NCBI RefSeq assembly: GCF_001570605.1
Contig: NZ_BBXG01000016.1
Location: forward strand, 124,001 to 188,000
Reading direction: 5' to 3'
DNA: 64,000 bases
Source: Herbidospora cretacea
GTDB lineage: Bacteria; Actinomycetota; Actinomycetes; Streptosporangiales; Streptosporangiaceae
Below, one piece after another: positions 8,333 to 17,433 of this stretch (position 1 is its first letter; the number at the start of each line of letters is the position of its first letter). A program made the position numbers and the translations under genes. Under the pieces are notes generated by a model. That model ran no database searches. It saw only the letters and a program-made list of their open reading frames with translations, and was not told the origin of the DNA.

Positions 8333-10903
8333 TCAGACCCCCAGCACGTTGGCGAGCGCCGTCCGGGTGGAGACCCCGAGCTTGCGGTAAACGTGGGCGA
8401 GGTGGTCGTCGACCGTACGGCTGCTCAGCATCAGGCGGGCGGCGATCTCCTTGCTGGTCAGGCCGGTCTTGGCCAGCTCGGCGATCTGCCGCTCCCGCTT
8501 GGTCAGCAGGTCGCCCCTGCGCGGGCCCCGGGCGGCCAGGCGGCGCTGCTCGCGTTCGGCCTCCTCGGCCAGCACCCCGGAGCCGACCTCGGCGGCCAGC
8601 GCCCTGGCCATCGCGAGCGCCTTGTGGCCGTCGTCCCGGAAGGGCGCGGTCATGATCAGCGTCCGGGCGACCTGGGGCCGCAGCCCCGCCTCGCCGAACA
8701 GGGTCTCCGCCTGGACGGCGAACCCGGCGGCCCCGGCGAGGTCGCCCTCGGCGGCCCGTACACAGGCCCGCGCGCGCAGCGCGAACGCCCGCTGGGCGGG
8801 GAGCGTCAGCGTGTCGGCGGCGGCCAGCGCCGCATTGGCGGCGGCGCCGGCCCAGGCCACCTCGTCGCAGCCGAGCAGCGCCTGGGTGAGGGTCTCCAGC
8901 CACATCGGCCGGTAGCCGGGCTGGCACTGCGGCATGCCGACGCCGCCGCCGATGCCGAGCAGCATCCAGCGGGCCCGGTCGGGCTCCCCGGCGGCCAGCA
9001 GCACCTGCGCCGACAGGCTCACCGTGGTGGCCGACCACCAGCCGTCGACCTGGGCCACCGACTCGCTGGCCCAGGTGGCCAGGCCGACCGCCCTCTGCAG
9101 GTCCTTGTGGGCGACCGACTCGGCCAGGATCGCCCGGACCAGCGCCAGCAGGGTCGGGCTGCCCGACTGGCAGGCGACGTCCTCGGCCTCCTCACCGAAG
9201 GCGATCGCCTCGTCGATGCGGCCGATCCGCCCGTTGAGCTGCGTGAGCGCCATCAGCACGTCGGCCAGCACCCCGCTGCGGGGCAGCGCGCGGGCCAGCA
9301 CCAGCGCCCGGCGGGCGTGGCGGTCGGCCTCGGCGTGCCGGTCCATGAACGACTCGGCCCAGGCCAGCCGGGTCAGCGCGGTCAGGTCGCGGGCGGCGTC
9401 GGTGTCGCTCAGCCCGTCGGCGGCCTGCCGGGCGACCTCGATGGCCTCCCCGGCCGGGCCCGGTTCGCCCTCGTAGGCGGTGGCGAAGGCGAGCAGCGAG
9501 TGGGCGGCCGACTCCTCCTCCGGGGTCTGCGAGACGGCGAGGGCGGTGGCGATCTCACCCATCGCGGCCGGCACGTCGCCCAGGTGCAGCCGCAGGGTGG
9601 CCATCTCGCGGTGCAGCCAGGCGCCCCCGCCGCCGCCCTCGGACTCGGCGATCAGCAGGGAGGTGGCCTCGGCGTACCGGCCGAGGAGGCGCTCCACCAC
9701 GGCGCACGCGGCGACGAGCTCGCTGCGCGCGCCGGGCGGCAGGGCCGGGATCAGCTCGTGCAGGGCGGTGCGGGCGTCGTCGAGGCGGCCGTCGAACATC
9801 AGCGCCCGCGCCAGCAGCACGTGCAGCTCCACCGAATCGGGCTCGGTCAGGTCGCCGACCAGCGGCTTGGCCGCCCTCAGCCACTCGATCGCCGCGCCCG
9901 GGGCCACGGTGACCGCCTCGCGGGAGGCCGTCATCAGCGCCGGCAGGTCGCCGGGCTCGTGCCGGCTGGCGGTGCGCGAGATGTGGTGCGCGACCTCGCG
10001 GACCGGCGCGCCCAGGGCCGACAGCTCCCGCGCGGCCATCCGGTGGGCCAGCATGCGCCAGGCGGGGTCGGCGCCCTCGTACACGAGCTGCCGCAGGAGG
10101 GGGTGGCGGAAGCGGAAGCGGCCGTCGCCGGTGTCGCGGATGAGGTCACGGGCGGCCAGCTCGCCCAGCACGGCCGGGATCGGCCCGAGCATCGCCACGT
10201 CGTCGGGGGTGAAGGCGTCGCCGAGCACCGCCCCGGCCTGGGCCGCGCGCAGCTCCATGCCCGACAGCCGGGCGAGCTCCCCGGCGAGCAGGCCGGTCAG
10301 GGTCGACCCGGCGGCCCCTCCCGCCAGGCCCTTCAGGTAGAGCGGGTTGCCGCCGCTCTCGTCGTGGAGCTCCCGCAGCTCCGGCCGGTCGCCGACCAGC
10401 TCCCGCGCCTCGCCGAGCGACAGGGGGCCCACTTTCAGGTGGACGTGCGGGATCGCCGCCGGCCCCGCCTCGGCCAGCGCGCCCAGTAATCGGTGGCCCG
10501 CCTGCCGGTCGCGGTAGGCGCACACCAGCAGCAGCTCCCGGGCCGGCCGCCGGATCAGGTAGGCCAGCAGCTCGCAGGAGGCCGGGTCGGCCCAGTGGAG
10601 GTCGTCGAGGATGAGCGCCACCCGGCCGAGCTCGGCCAGGTGCTCGCGGACGGTCCGGGCCAGCGCCAGCCGGTCGCCCGTCAGCGGGCCGAACGCGTCC
10701 TCGAAGACCCGATGGGGCAGGTCGCGCTCGTACTCCGTCGCGTAGCCGCGCAGGACCTTGACTCCCAGGCCGTCCGCCGCGGCGGCGAACTCGGTCAGCA
10801 GCCGGGTCTTGCCGATGCCGGGCTCGCCGGTGACCTCGGCGAGACCGCCGGGCTCCAGGGCTCCGATGAGGGCGGACAGTTCCGTTTCACGTCCCACGAA
10901 CAC
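8333..10903 (-). CDS. LAL-type LuxR family regulator with N-terminal ATPase
   Basis: 856 residues. The N-terminus has an AAA/STAND ATPase: FVGRETELSAL, Walker A GEPGIGKTR at about residues 26-34 and Walker B LILDDLHWAD near residue 100. A long helical TPR-like region fills the middle. The last 60 residues are a LuxR helix-turn-helix: LTKRERQIAELAKTGLTSKE and RTVDDHLAHVYRKLGVSTR. LAL proteins bind a small ligand or protein through the TPR region and activate target operons, often sugar or antibiotic genes. It converges on ngcG and may regulate sugar use, but no target is visible. The start GTG at 10903 lies close to the fold's first strand. Confidence 0.88.
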   Translation of the reverse strand: MFVGRETELSALIGALEPGGLAEVTGEPGIGKTRLLTEFAAAADGLGVKVLRGYATEYERDLPHRVFEDAFGPLTGDRLALARTVREHLAELGRVALILDDLHWADPASCELLAYLIRRPARELLLVCAYRDRQAGHRLLGALAEAGPAAIPHVHLKVGPLSLGEARELVGDRPELRELHDESGGNPLYLKGLAGGAAGSTLTGLLAGELARLSGMELRAAQAGAVLGDAFTPDDVAMLGPIPAVLGELAARDLIRDTGDGRFRFRHPLLRQLVYEGADPAWRMLAHRMAARELSALGAPVREVAHHISRTASRHEPGDLPALMTASREAVTVAPGAAIEWLRAAKPLVGDLTEPDSVELHVLLARALMFDGRLDDARTALHELIPALPPGARSELVAACAVVERLLGRYAEATSLLIAESEGGGGGAWLHREMATLRLHLGDVPAAMGEIATALAVSQTPEEESAAHSLLAFATAYEGEPGPAGEAIEVARQAADGLSDTDAARDLTALTRLAWAESFMDRHAEADRHARRALVLARALPRSGVLADVLMALTQLNGRIGRIDEAIAFGEEAEDVACQSGSPTLLALVRAILAESVAHKDLQRAVGLATWASESVAQVDGWWSATTVSLSAQVLLAAGEPDRARWMLLGIGGGVGMPQCQPGYRPMWLETLTQALLGCDEVAWAGAAANAALAAADTLTLPAQRAFALRARACVRAAEGDLAGAAGFAVQAETLFGEAGLRPQVARTLIMTAPFRDDGHKALAMARALAAEVGSGVLAEEAEREQRRLAARGPRRGDLLTKRERQIAELAKTGLTSKEIAARLMLSSRTVDDHLAHVYRKLGVSTRTALANVLGV

Positions 10904-11002
10904 GAAAGACAGTAAATCCCCGCAATCCTACGGATGCTAGGAGTTCAGTCAGGTGCGACGGTTAAAGTCCTCCCTCTGACCGCATCTCTGGAGCTTCCTT
11001 TG

Positions 11003-11590
11003 ATGAACGAGTTCCCCTTCCCCTTCTACGGGGCAGGCGAGGCGAAGTACTACATGTGGGCCGAAGTCCACGTGCGCTTCGAGCGTGAGCCCTCCAGCTA
11101 CCAGCGCTCGGCGATCGAGTCCAGCTGCCCTGGACCGCTCCAGGACACCATCGACTGGGCCGACGGCCGCCAGCTGATGGTCGCCTCGGGCCTGTTCCTG
11201 CACGGCGCGCTGGCCCGCGCCTACCCCGCCAAGCCCGGCGACGAGGACTACCTGGGGGACGACGGCTGGTTCTACGCCGCCCACTCGCGCGTGGAGCGCT
11301 TCAACTCGGCCATCGAGTCGTGGCTGGCCTACGCCAACGACCACTGCCCCGTCATGGTCGCCTACCGGCAGGAGGACAGCGACAGCGGCGGCACCCAGTT
11401 CTCCCGCTGGCACGAGTGGAGCGTCACCCAGCTCCCGCGCCTGATGTCCGACCTGGAGCCGATCCTGGCCAAGTCGATCGCCACCCGGCAGCAGACCCAC
11501 GCCACCCACATGGTGCGCGGCATCATGTCGATGGCCCGCCGGGCCCGCGCCAAGGCCGCGCCCACCCCGGGCGGCTGGCCCCGGTTGTGA
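11003..11590 (+). CDS. conserved hypothetical protein
   Basis: 195 residues, not recognised. I chose the ATG at 11003 because GGAG lies 8 nt upstream; an upstream extension to 10934 adds hydrophobic residues without a ribosome site. The protein is rich in aromatic and acidic residues, with no signal peptide or membrane segment. Notable stretches are FPFYGAGEAKYYMWAEVHV, LQDTIDWADGRQL and THMVRGIMSMARRARAK at the C-terminus. The C-terminus is basic and may touch nucleic acid or membrane. It is followed by the carbinolamine dehydratase gene after 25 nt, so the two may share a transcript. Confidence 0.7.
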   Translation: MNEFPFPFYGAGEAKYYMWAEVHVRFEREPSSYQRSAIESSCPGPLQDTIDWADGRQLMVASGLFLHGALARAYPAKPGDEDYLGDDGWFYAAHSRVERFNSAIESWLAYANDHCPVMVAYRQEDSDSGGTQFSRWHEWSVTQLPRLMSDLEPILAKSIATRQQTHATHMVRGIMSMARRARAKAAPTPGGWPRL

Positions 11591-11615
11591 GCCCGTGATG
11601 TGAAACGGTGAACGC

Positions 11616-11861
11616 ATGGAATGGACCAGAGACGGCGAGATCCTGCGACGCACCATCGACGCCCCCGACTTCCCGACCGCGATCCTGATCGTCGACCGGG
11701 TGGCCGAGGAGGCCGAGAAGATGAACCACCATCCCGACATCGACATCCGCTGGCGCACGCTGCACTTCACGCTCACCACCCACGACGCGGGCGGCCTGAC
11801 CGACCTCGACTACCGGCTGGCCGAGCGCATCGACGAGATCGCCCGCTCCCACGGGGCCTGA
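11616..11861 (+). CDS. pterin-4-alpha-carbinolamine dehydratase
   Basis: 81 residues, the short form of the PCD/DCoH fold. The active-site signature is AEKMNHHPDIDI at about residues 34-45, with the paired histidines that dehydrate 4a-hydroxytetrahydropterin, and THDAGGLTDLDYRLAERID follows as in the family. Its usual job is to recycle the pterin cofactor of aromatic amino acid hydroxylases; no hydroxylase gene is in this window, and many actinomycetes keep it as an orphan. It converges with the spermidine-synthase-like gene, 9 nt away. Confidence 0.88.
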   Translation: MEWTRDGEILRRTIDAPDFPTAILIVDRVAEEAEKMNHHPDIDIRWRTLHFTLTTHDAGGLTDLDYRLAERIDEIARSHGA

Positions 11862-11870
11862 GCGGGAGCA

Positions 11871-12716
11871 CTATCCGAAGACCGCTGGTGGCGGCACGGG
11901 AACCGCCACCGGGTCTCCGTCGTGGATGACCTTCGCGCCCGCGACGAACTTCACCAGATCCTCGCCCGACACGCAGCGCGCCTGCGTGAGCCCGCCCGCG
12001 GCCGACCGCACGAGCCGGTCGAGCGGCAGATCGCGGTTCGAGGCGACCACGATCAGGTTCCCGAACCGCCGCCCGCGCAGGATCCCGGGCTCGGCCAGCA
12101 GGGTGACGTGGCGGAACACGTTCCGCACGGTCGCCAGCAGGCGGCGGGCGAACATCAGTCCCTTGCCGTCGGCCACGTTGATCAGCAGCGTGCCGTCCGG
12201 CCGCAGGACCCGGGCCAGGTCGCCCATGTACTCGGCGGTGGCCAGCTCCAGCGGCATGGTCGCGCCGGCGAACGCGTCGAGGATCACCAGGTCGGCCGAC
12301 GCGTCGCCGAGCGTGGCGGCGCCCTCCCGGCCGCCGGTCGTCCTGACCTTGAGGCGGGGCACCGACTTCAGCGAGAGCTGGTCCCTGACGAGTTGCACCA
12401 GCGCGTGGTCGGGCTCGATCACGATCTGCCGCGACCCCGGACGCGTCGCCGCGACGTAGCGGGGGAGCGTGAACCCGCCCCCGCCCACGTGCGTCACGTC
12501 GAGCGGCCCCTCAGGCAGGCAGTCGACGGCGACCCCCATGAGCTGGACGTACTCGAAGTCGAGGTGGGTCGGGTCGGCCAGGTCGACGTACGACTGCGGC
12601 ACCCCGTCCATGAGCAGCATCCAGCCGGCCGGGTTGTCGAGGTCGCGCAGCAGTTCGACCTCCCCGAACACGACGAGGTAGCGGCCGGGTACCGGGTTCA
12701 TCGACTTGGCCATCAT
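11871..12716 (-). CDS. spermidine synthase-like (fused) methyltransferase-fold protein
   Basis: 281 residues from the ATG at 12716 (a second ATG follows at once; an extension to 12761 would run into the divergent promoter). It has the Rossmann-like fold of spermidine synthases: LDVTHVGGGGFTLPRYVAATRPGS for the nucleotide-binding loop, IVIEPDHALV for the acidic residue at the end of strand 2, and DLVILDAFAGATMP in place of the polyamine-synthase DxxD loop. The gatekeeper region is changed, so true spermidine synthesis is uncertain; many actinobacterial relatives have no known substrate. It is divergent from the penicillin-binding protein gene with a 66-nt shared promoter region. Confidence 0.75.
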   Translation of the reverse strand: MMAKSMNPVPGRYLVVFGEVELLRDLDNPAGWMLLMDGVPQSYVDLADPTHLDFEYVQLMGVAVDCLPEGPLDVTHVGGGGFTLPRYVAATRPGSRQIVIEPDHALVQLVRDQLSLKSVPRLKVRTTGGREGAATLGDASADLVILDAFAGATMPLELATAEYMGDLARVLRPDGTLLINVADGKGLMFARRLLATVRNVFRHVTLLAEPGILRGRRFGNLIVVASNRDLPLDRLVRSAAGGLTQARCVSGEDLVKFVAGAKVIHDGDPVAVPVPPPAVFG

Positions 12717-12782
12717 GTTCTCTCTGCTTGTCGTCTTCGCGTGGTATATCCAGGAGTGCACTCCGACCCCCAGGAGAACCTA

Positions 12783-14393
12783 ATGCGCAGGCGGCCCCTG
12801 CTCGTTCTCGTAGCGGCGGTCGTCACCATGTTCGTCGCCGGGGTGTCCGGGCTCATCGTGAGCGGCCGGAGCGTGCCGCCCGCCGAGCCGGTGACCACCG
12901 CCACGCCCGACGACGTGCCCGACGAGCTCACCGAGCCGGACAATCCCAACCGCAACACCCCCTGGGACGCGGGGAGCGCCTTTCTCAAGGAGTGGGAGAA
13001 GGGCGACCTGGCGGCGATGCGCAAGCTCGTCCACGACCCCCCGGAGGATTTCACCACGCTCCACCAGGCCGTCGACGCGGCCCTCCAGGCGACCGCCCGG
13101 GTCTTCACCCCTCTCTCCCTCGACGAGATCGACGACTCCACCGCCGACCTGTCGTTCACGGGGGAGTGGACGATGGCCGACGGCCCCCCGCTGAAGCTGA
13201 CCTCGACGGTCCGCCTCACGGTGGTCAAACGCCAGTGGGTGGTCGACTGGACGCCCGACGTCCTCCACCCCGACCTCGAACACGGCGACGTGATCGAGCG
13301 CCGCAACCTGCCCGGGGCCCCTTACCGGCTGGCCACCCGCGAGGGCGAGCCGCTGCCGCCCAACAGCTACGTCGACCCCTACATCGGCGACCTGACCGCG
13401 CAGGCCCCGCCCAACCCGTCGGCCGGCGGCTGGCGCGTGGTCATCGACAAGCCGTTCGACGACGACGTCGAAGAGGTCTACCGTCACGACCAGCCGGCCG
13501 CCGAGGCCCCGGCGTTCACCACGACCATCGACAGGTACGTCCAGATGGCCGCCGCCCGCGCGCTCGACCCGGTGCAGAAGCCGGCCGCGATCGTCGCCCT
13601 GCGGCCCTCGACGGGAGAGGTCCTGGCGGTGGCCGACCGGCTGGGCGGCAAGGGGGCGTTCTCCTCGGCGTTCCCGCCCGGCTCGACCTTCAAGATCGTC
13701 ACCGCGGCGGCGCTGATCGGCGCCGGGGTCACCCCCGAGCAGCAGGTGGGCTGCCCGGCGCAGTACCAGATCCCCGGCTGGCGGATGATCAGCAACTACC
13801 AGAACCACGACTTCGGCACGATCAGCTTCCGCCAAGCCTTCGCCGAGTCGTGCAACACGACGTTCGCCCAGCTCGCCGTGGAGCGGGTGCCGGCCGCCAC
13901 GCTGAGCGCCCAGGCCGCCGCCTTCGGCTTCGGCGCGACCCTGTCGACGGGGGCGGGCGGCACCTGCGGGTCGCTGACCGAGCCGCACAACCCCGACGCC
14001 CTGGCCGAGGCGTCGTTCGGCCAGGGCACCGTCGTGGCCACCCCGCTGTGCATGGCGGCGGTGGCGGCGGCCGTGCAGAGCGGCGTCTGGCGGGCCCCGC
14101 GGCTGCTGGCCGACGCGGGCGGCCAGCCGGCCAGCGTGCCGCTGCCGCCCGGTGTGGCCGAGGGCCTGCGGGTGATGATGTCGTCGGTCGTCTCGGAGGG
14201 CACCGCCGAGAACACCGGCCTGCCCGCCGGGGTCAGCGGCAAGACCGGCACCGCCGAGGAGGCCGGCCAGGACGACCACGCCTGGTTCGTCGGCTTCCAC
14301 GACGACCTGGCGTTCGCGGTCTTCGTCAAGAACGGCGGCACCGGCCGGGACGTGGCCATCCCGATAGCGGCCCGGTTCCTCAATGCCCTGTGA
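12783..14393 (+). CDS. class B penicillin-binding protein with MecA-N-like domain
   Basis: 536 residues; AGGAGA precedes the ATG by about 6 nt. An N-terminal signal anchor (LLVLVAAVVTMFVAGVSGLIV) is followed by an NTF2-like MecA-N domain (TPWDAGSAFLKEWEKGD to WTPDVLHP). The transpeptidase domain has all three catalytic motifs: STFK with Ser301 and Lys304, SCN at 356-358, and KTGT at 487-490. It therefore cross-links peptidoglycan outside the membrane. The dimerisation domain of standard PBP2/PBP3 is shortened, as in PbpA-like and MecA-like actinobacterial enzymes, which are often less sensitive to beta-lactams; that last property is inference. It is divergent from the spermidine-synthase-like gene. 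Confidence 0.88.
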   Translation: MRRRPLLVLVAAVVTMFVAGVSGLIVSGRSVPPAEPVTTATPDDVPDELTEPDNPNRNTPWDAGSAFLKEWEKGDLAAMRKLVHDPPEDFTTLHQAVDAALQATARVFTPLSLDEIDDSTADLSFTGEWTMADGPPLKLTSTVRLTVVKRQWVVDWTPDVLHPDLEHGDVIERRNLPGAPYRLATREGEPLPPNSYVDPYIGDLTAQAPPNPSAGGWRVVIDKPFDDDVEEVYRHDQPAAEAPAFTTTIDRYVQMAAARALDPVQKPAAIVALRPSTGEVLAVADRLGGKGAFSSAFPPGSTFKIVTAAALIGAGVTPEQQVGCPAQYQIPGWRMISNYQNHDFGTISFRQAFAESCNTTFAQLAVERVPAATLSAQAAAFGFGATLSTGAGGTCGSLTEPHNPDALAEASFGQGTVVATPLCMAAVAAAVQSGVWRAPRLLADAGGQPASVPLPPGVAEGLRVMMSSVVSEGTAENTGLPAGVSGKTGTAEEAGQDDHAWFVGFHDDLAFAVFVKNGGTGRDVAIPIAARFLNAL

Positions 14394-14429
14394 CCTTTGC
14401 CCACATAAGGGCTGAAAGCGGGATATTTC

Positions 14430-14462
14430 GGGACAGGTACCTCCTGATGGAGGTGAGGTCCC
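14430..14462 (+). promoter_or_regulatory. hairpin enclosing the Shine-Dalgarno of the HdeD-like gene
   Basis: ACCTCC (14439-14444) pairs perfectly with GGAGGT (14449-14454) across a TGAT loop, and GGGAC (14430-14434) can pair with GTCCC (14458-14462) at the base. The GGAGGT strand is the ribosome-binding site for the ATG at 14463. The structure would hide it, so translation may depend on temperature, a protein or a ligand. Confidence 0.55.
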
Positions 14463-15029
14463 ATGCATGATCTGAACGCCGACCTGAACCCGGGGCTCCG
14501 CCCGGTCAGCCGGGACACCTGGTGGGTGCTGGGGGTCCGCGGCCTGCTGGCGGTGATCTTCGGAGTCGTCACCCTGGCGTGGCCCGGCATCACCCTGCTC
14601 GCCCTGGTCTACGTCTTCGCCGCCTACGCCATCGTCAACGGCCTGTTCACCGTCGCCGGGGCGTTCCGCGAGGCCAACAAGGGCTCCCGAGGCTGGATGA
14701 TCTTCTCCGGCGTCGTCGGCGTGATCGCCGGCATCGTGGTGGCCACCTGGCCCGCGATCACCGCGATCGTGCTGCTCTGGCTGATCGGCGCCTGGTTCGT
14801 GGTCACCGGCCTGCTGGAGATCATCGCGTCCGTGCACGCCCGCAGGCGCATCGACAGCGACTGGAGCCTGATGCTCGCCGGGGTCCTGTCGGTGATCTTC
14901 GGTGTGGTCCTGGTGATCTGGCCGGCCGCCGGCGCCCTGTCGCTGGCCTGGCTCATCGGCATCCTGGCGATCATCCTGGGAGTGTCTCTGTTCTACCTGG
15001 CGTACCGGGTGAAGAATATTCGCGTATAA
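14463..15029 (+). CDS. HdeD family (DUF308) membrane protein
   Basis: 188 residues with six predicted transmembrane helices arranged as three similar hairpins (WWVLGVRGLLAVIFGVVTLAW; GWMIFSGVVGVIAGIVVATWP; WSLMLAGVLSVIFGVVLVIWP). Each hairpin carries an F/I-G-x-x and WP motif, the DUF308 repeat. In enteric bacteria HdeD aids acid resistance; in actinomycetes the role is unknown and probably envelope stress. The N-terminal 20 residues are cytoplasmic. The strong ribosome site is locked in a hairpin, unlike its neighbours. The lysine aminotransferase gene starts 26 nt downstream and is probably cotranscribed. Confidence 0.82.
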   Translation: MHDLNADLNPGLRPVSRDTWWVLGVRGLLAVIFGVVTLAWPGITLLALVYVFAAYAIVNGLFTVAGAFREANKGSRGWMIFSGVVGVIAGIVVATWPAITAIVLLWLIGAWFVVTGLLEIIASVHARRRIDSDWSLMLAGVLSVIFGVVLVIWPAAGALSLAWLIGILAIILGVSLFYLAYRVKNIRV

Positions 15030-15055
15030 GGGCCTAAGCCGGGAATATCTCCAGA

Positions 15056-16294
15056 ATGGATGTGCACGAGCGGCTCTCCCGGCACCTGCTCGTCGACGGC
15101 CTGCCGGTCGTCCTCGATCTGGCCCGCAGCTCGGGCTCCTGGCTCGTCGACGCCCGCGACGGCCGGAGACACCTCGACTTCTTCACCTCCTACGCCTCCT
15201 CGCCGCTGGGGTTCAACCCCTTCGACGACGACCCGGCCTTCCTCGCCCGCCTCGGGCGGCTGGCCGCCAACAAACCGGCCAACTCCGACCTCTACACCGA
15301 GGAGCTGGCCGCCTTCACCGAGACGTTCGAGCGCGTCCTCGGCGACCCCGAACTGCCCCACCTGTTCCTCGTGGAGGGCGGCTCGGCGGCCGTCGAGAAC
15401 GCGCTGAAGGTCGCCTTCGACTGGAAGAGCCGCTGGAACGAGGCCAACGGCCGCCACCCCGGCCTGGGCACCCAGGTCCTCCACCTGACCCGCGCCTTCC
15501 ACGGCCGGGGCGGCTACACCCTCTCGCTCACCAACACCGAACCGGTCAAGACCGACCGCTTCCCCAAGTTCGGCTGGCCCCGCGTCGACACCTCCCAGGG
15601 GGAGGAACACGCCCTGGCCCAGGCCGAGGAGGCCTTCCGCAAGTACCCCCACGACATCGCCTGCTTCATCGCCGAGCCGATCCAGTGCGAGGGCGGCGAC
15701 ATCCACCTCACCCCCGAGTTCCTCCGCGCCATGCAGGCGCTCTGCCACCGCCACGAGGCCCTGTTCGTGCTCGACGAGGTCCAGACCGGGGTCGGCGCGA
15801 CCGGCGCGCCGTGGGCGTACCGGGGCATGGGCCTTCAGCCCGACGTCGTCGCCTTCGCCAAGAAGATGCAGGTCGGCGGCGTGATGGCCGGCCGCAGAGT
15901 CGACCTGGTCCCCGACAACGTCTTCCGGGTGAGCGGCCGCATCAACTCGACATGGGGCGGCGGCCTGACCGACATCGTGCGCGCGACCCGGATCCTGCAG
16001 ATCATCGAACGCGACGGCCTCGTCGCACACGCCGCCGTCCTGGGCGACAAACTCCTCGGCGCGCTGCGCGAGCTGGAAGCGGCGGGCCTGCTCCGCAACG
16101 CGCGGGGAAAGGGGCTGCTCGCCGCCTTCGACGTCGACGACCGCGACGCGGTCGTCACCCGGTTGCGCGAGCGCGAGTCCCTGCTGGTCCTGCCCGCCTC
16201 CGAATCGACGGTACGGCTCCGCCCACCCTTGAACGTCACCCCGGAGGAGATCGAAGTGGGGCTGTCCCGGCTAAGGAGCGGACTCGCGCCCTGA
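15056..16294 (+). CDS. lat: L-lysine 6-transaminase
   Basis: 412 residues, a class III aminotransferase. The N-terminal block [21 protein letters not shown] and KPANSDLYT are diagnostic for lysine-epsilon aminotransferase rather than ornithine or GABA enzymes. [30 protein letters not shown] and the PLP lysine in [10 protein letters not shown] (around residue 270) are present. The enzyme moves the epsilon-amino group of lysine to 2-oxoglutarate, giving allysine/piperideine-6-carboxylate in the cytoplasm. In beta-lactam producers it starts the aminoadipate branch; in mycobacteria lat is induced in persistence. No aminoadipate dehydrogenase or beta-lactam genes are near, so a catabolic or stress role is likelier. 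Its 3' end overlaps the small LuxR gene by 24 nt. Confidence 0.88.
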   Translation: MDVHERLSRHLLVDGLPVVLDLARSSGSWLVDARDGRRHLDFFTSYASSPLGFNPFDDDPAFLARLGRLAANKPANSDLYTEELAAFTETFERVLGDPELPHLFLVEGGSAAVENALKVAFDWKSRWNEANGRHPGLGTQVLHLTRAFHGRGGYTLSLTNTEPVKTDRFPKFGWPRVDTSQGEEHALAQAEEAFRKYPHDIACFIAEPIQCEGGDIHLTPEFLRAMQALCHRHEALFVLDEVQTGVGATGAPWAYRGMGLQPDVVAFAKKMQVGGVMAGRRVDLVPDNVFRVSGRINSTWGGGLTDIVRATRILQIIERDGLVAHAAVLGDKLLGALRELEAAGLLRNARGKGLLAAFDVDDRDAVVTRLRERESLLVLPASESTVRLRPPLNVTPEEIEVGLSRLRSGLAP

Positions 16295-16489
16295 CCACAG
16301 ATCGATGGCCGTCCCCCGGGAGGCGACGCCCAGCTTGGCGTAGATCCGGTTGACGTGGTTCTTGACCGTCTTCTCGCTGAGGAACAGCCGCTGCGCGATC
16401 TGGTTGTTGGAATGCCCGTTGGCGATCAGGTCCATGACCTCGGTCTCGCGCTTGCTGAGTGCCGTTCCGGTGGGTTCGTCGACTCGCAT
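16271..16489 (-). CDS. stand-alone LuxR-type DNA-binding protein
   Basis: 72 residues from the ATG at 16489, which has GGAGG 4 nt upstream. It is almost only a helix-turn-helix: [40 protein letters not shown] and [15 protein letters not shown]. There is no receiver or sensor domain, as in the GerE-like minimal regulators. It likely dimerises by the last helix and binds DNA constitutively. A longer frame runs upstream through tRNA-His and is excluded. The end overlaps lat by 24 nt on the other strand, so the two genes could interfere with each other. Confidence 0.8.
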   Translation of the reverse strand: MRVDEPTGTALSKRETEVMDLIANGHSNNQIAQRLFLSEKTVKNHVNRIYAKLGVASRGTAIDLWSGRESAP

Positions 16490-16642
16490 CTGGCCTCCGA
16501 GGCAGAGAGTTAAGTCGCCGAGGGCCCCCGCGCGTCCGGCGTAGCGGTTGAAGGCGAGTTTAACCCGCGTGAAAGGCCTTTGGGGGTTGCTTTGAGGGCA
16601 AAGTGCCCAGGGGCCGGAATCGAGGCGGGCCCGGAAACGGTG

Positions 16643-16670
16643 AAGGGCCGGTCCCGAAGGACCGGCCCTT
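16643..16670 (-). terminator. hairpin downstream of tRNA-His
   Basis: AAGGGCCGGTCC and GGACCGGCCCTT form a perfect 12-bp stem around a CGAA loop. It begins 6 nt beyond the tRNA 3' end and should end its transcript. It is nearly symmetric and could work in both directions. No clear U-tract follows, as is common in actinomycetes. Confidence 0.75.
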
Positions 16671-16676
16671 ACGCTG

Positions 16677-16750
16677 GGTGAGTAATGGGACTTGAACCCA
16701 CGACATCCAGGACCACAACCTGGCGCTCTGCCAACTGAGCTATACCCACC
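16677..16750 (-). tRNA. tRNA-His (GTG anticodon)
   Basis: Read on the minus strand it gives a full cloverleaf. The acceptor stem GTGGGTA pairs with TACTCAC, with the extra G-1 (16750) facing C73 (16677) that histidyl-tRNA synthetase needs. The D arm is GCTCAGTTGGCAGAGC, the anticodon stem-loop CCAGG-TTGTGGT-CCTGG gives anticodon GTG, and the T loop is GTTCAAG. The CCA end is not encoded. It lies upstream of a strong hairpin and beside orn. Confidence 0.95.
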
Positions 16751-16814
16751 ATGTGCGCGATCCCGCTCACCCGGTCTCGCGTACAAGCACGAGTGTAGCG
16801 GTATCGCGAGACAT

Positions 16815-17411
16815 CTACGAACTACTAACGGCCTCCGCCGTGTCGCGCGCCGACGCCGAGTCCGGACCGGGCTGCGGGACGAACACGGTGGCCCGGTAAT
16901 AGCGGAGTTCCCGGATGCTCTCCGTGATGTCGGCGAGGGCGCGGTGGCCGCCCTGCTTCTCCGGGGAGGCGAAGTAGACGCGCGGGTACCAGCGGCGGGC
17001 GAGCTCCTTGATCGAGGAGACGTCGATCATCCGGTAGTGGAGGTGGTTGTCCACCACGGGCATGTCCCGGGCCAGGAACGAGCGGTCGGTCGCGATCGAG
17101 TTGCCGCACAGCGGGGCCTTCTTCGGCTCCGGGATGTGGCTCCGGATGTACTCCAGCACGATGGCCTCGGCCTCGCCGAGGGTCACGCCCCCCGCCAGGG
17201 CTTCGAGCAGACCGGAGGCCGTGTGCATCGTGCGCACGATCTCCGACATCTGCTCCAGCGACTCCGGCGGGGGCTTGATGACGACGTCGACCCCTTGGTC
17301 CAACTGGTTCAGCTCGCCGTCGGTGATCACACAGGCGACCTCCACCAGTGCGTCTCGCCCGAGGTCGAGCCCGGTCATCTCACAGTCGATCCAGACCAGC
17401 AGGTCGTTCAT
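16815..17411 (-). CDS. orn: oligoribonuclease
   Basis: 198 residues from the ATG at 17411. The DEDDh exonuclease residues are in place: [10 protein letters not shown] (first Asp and Glu) at the start, [11 protein letters not shown] (middle Asp) and HRALADI (His and last Asp). The enzyme degrades two- to five-nucleotide RNAs, including pGpG from cyclic di-GMP, in the cytoplasm, and is usually essential or strongly needed for growth. The C-terminus has an extra 20-residue Ser/Ala-rich tail. A longer frame to 17465 adds basic residues without homology. It starts 22 nt after the stop of the DUF2510 gene in the same direction. Confidence 0.93.
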   Translation of the reverse strand: MNDLLVWIDCEMTGLDLGRDALVEVACVITDGELNQLDQGVDVVIKPPPESLEQMSEIVRTMHTASGLLEALAGGVTLGEAEAIVLEYIRSHIPEPKKAPLCGNSIATDRSFLARDMPVVDNHLHYRMIDVSSIKELARRWYPRVYFASPEKQGGHRALADITESIRELRYYRATVFVPQPGPDSASARDTAEAVSSS

Positions 17412-17433
17412 GTCCTTAGCGTAGTGCTCCCGC

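Noticed and set aside
12717-12761. Longer start for the spermidine-synthase-like protein
   Set aside because: It would run through most of the shared promoter with the penicillin-binding protein gene.
16490-16786. Longer N-terminus for the small LuxR protein
   Set aside because: The extension translates tRNA-His and its terminator; a good ribosome site supports the ATG at 16489.
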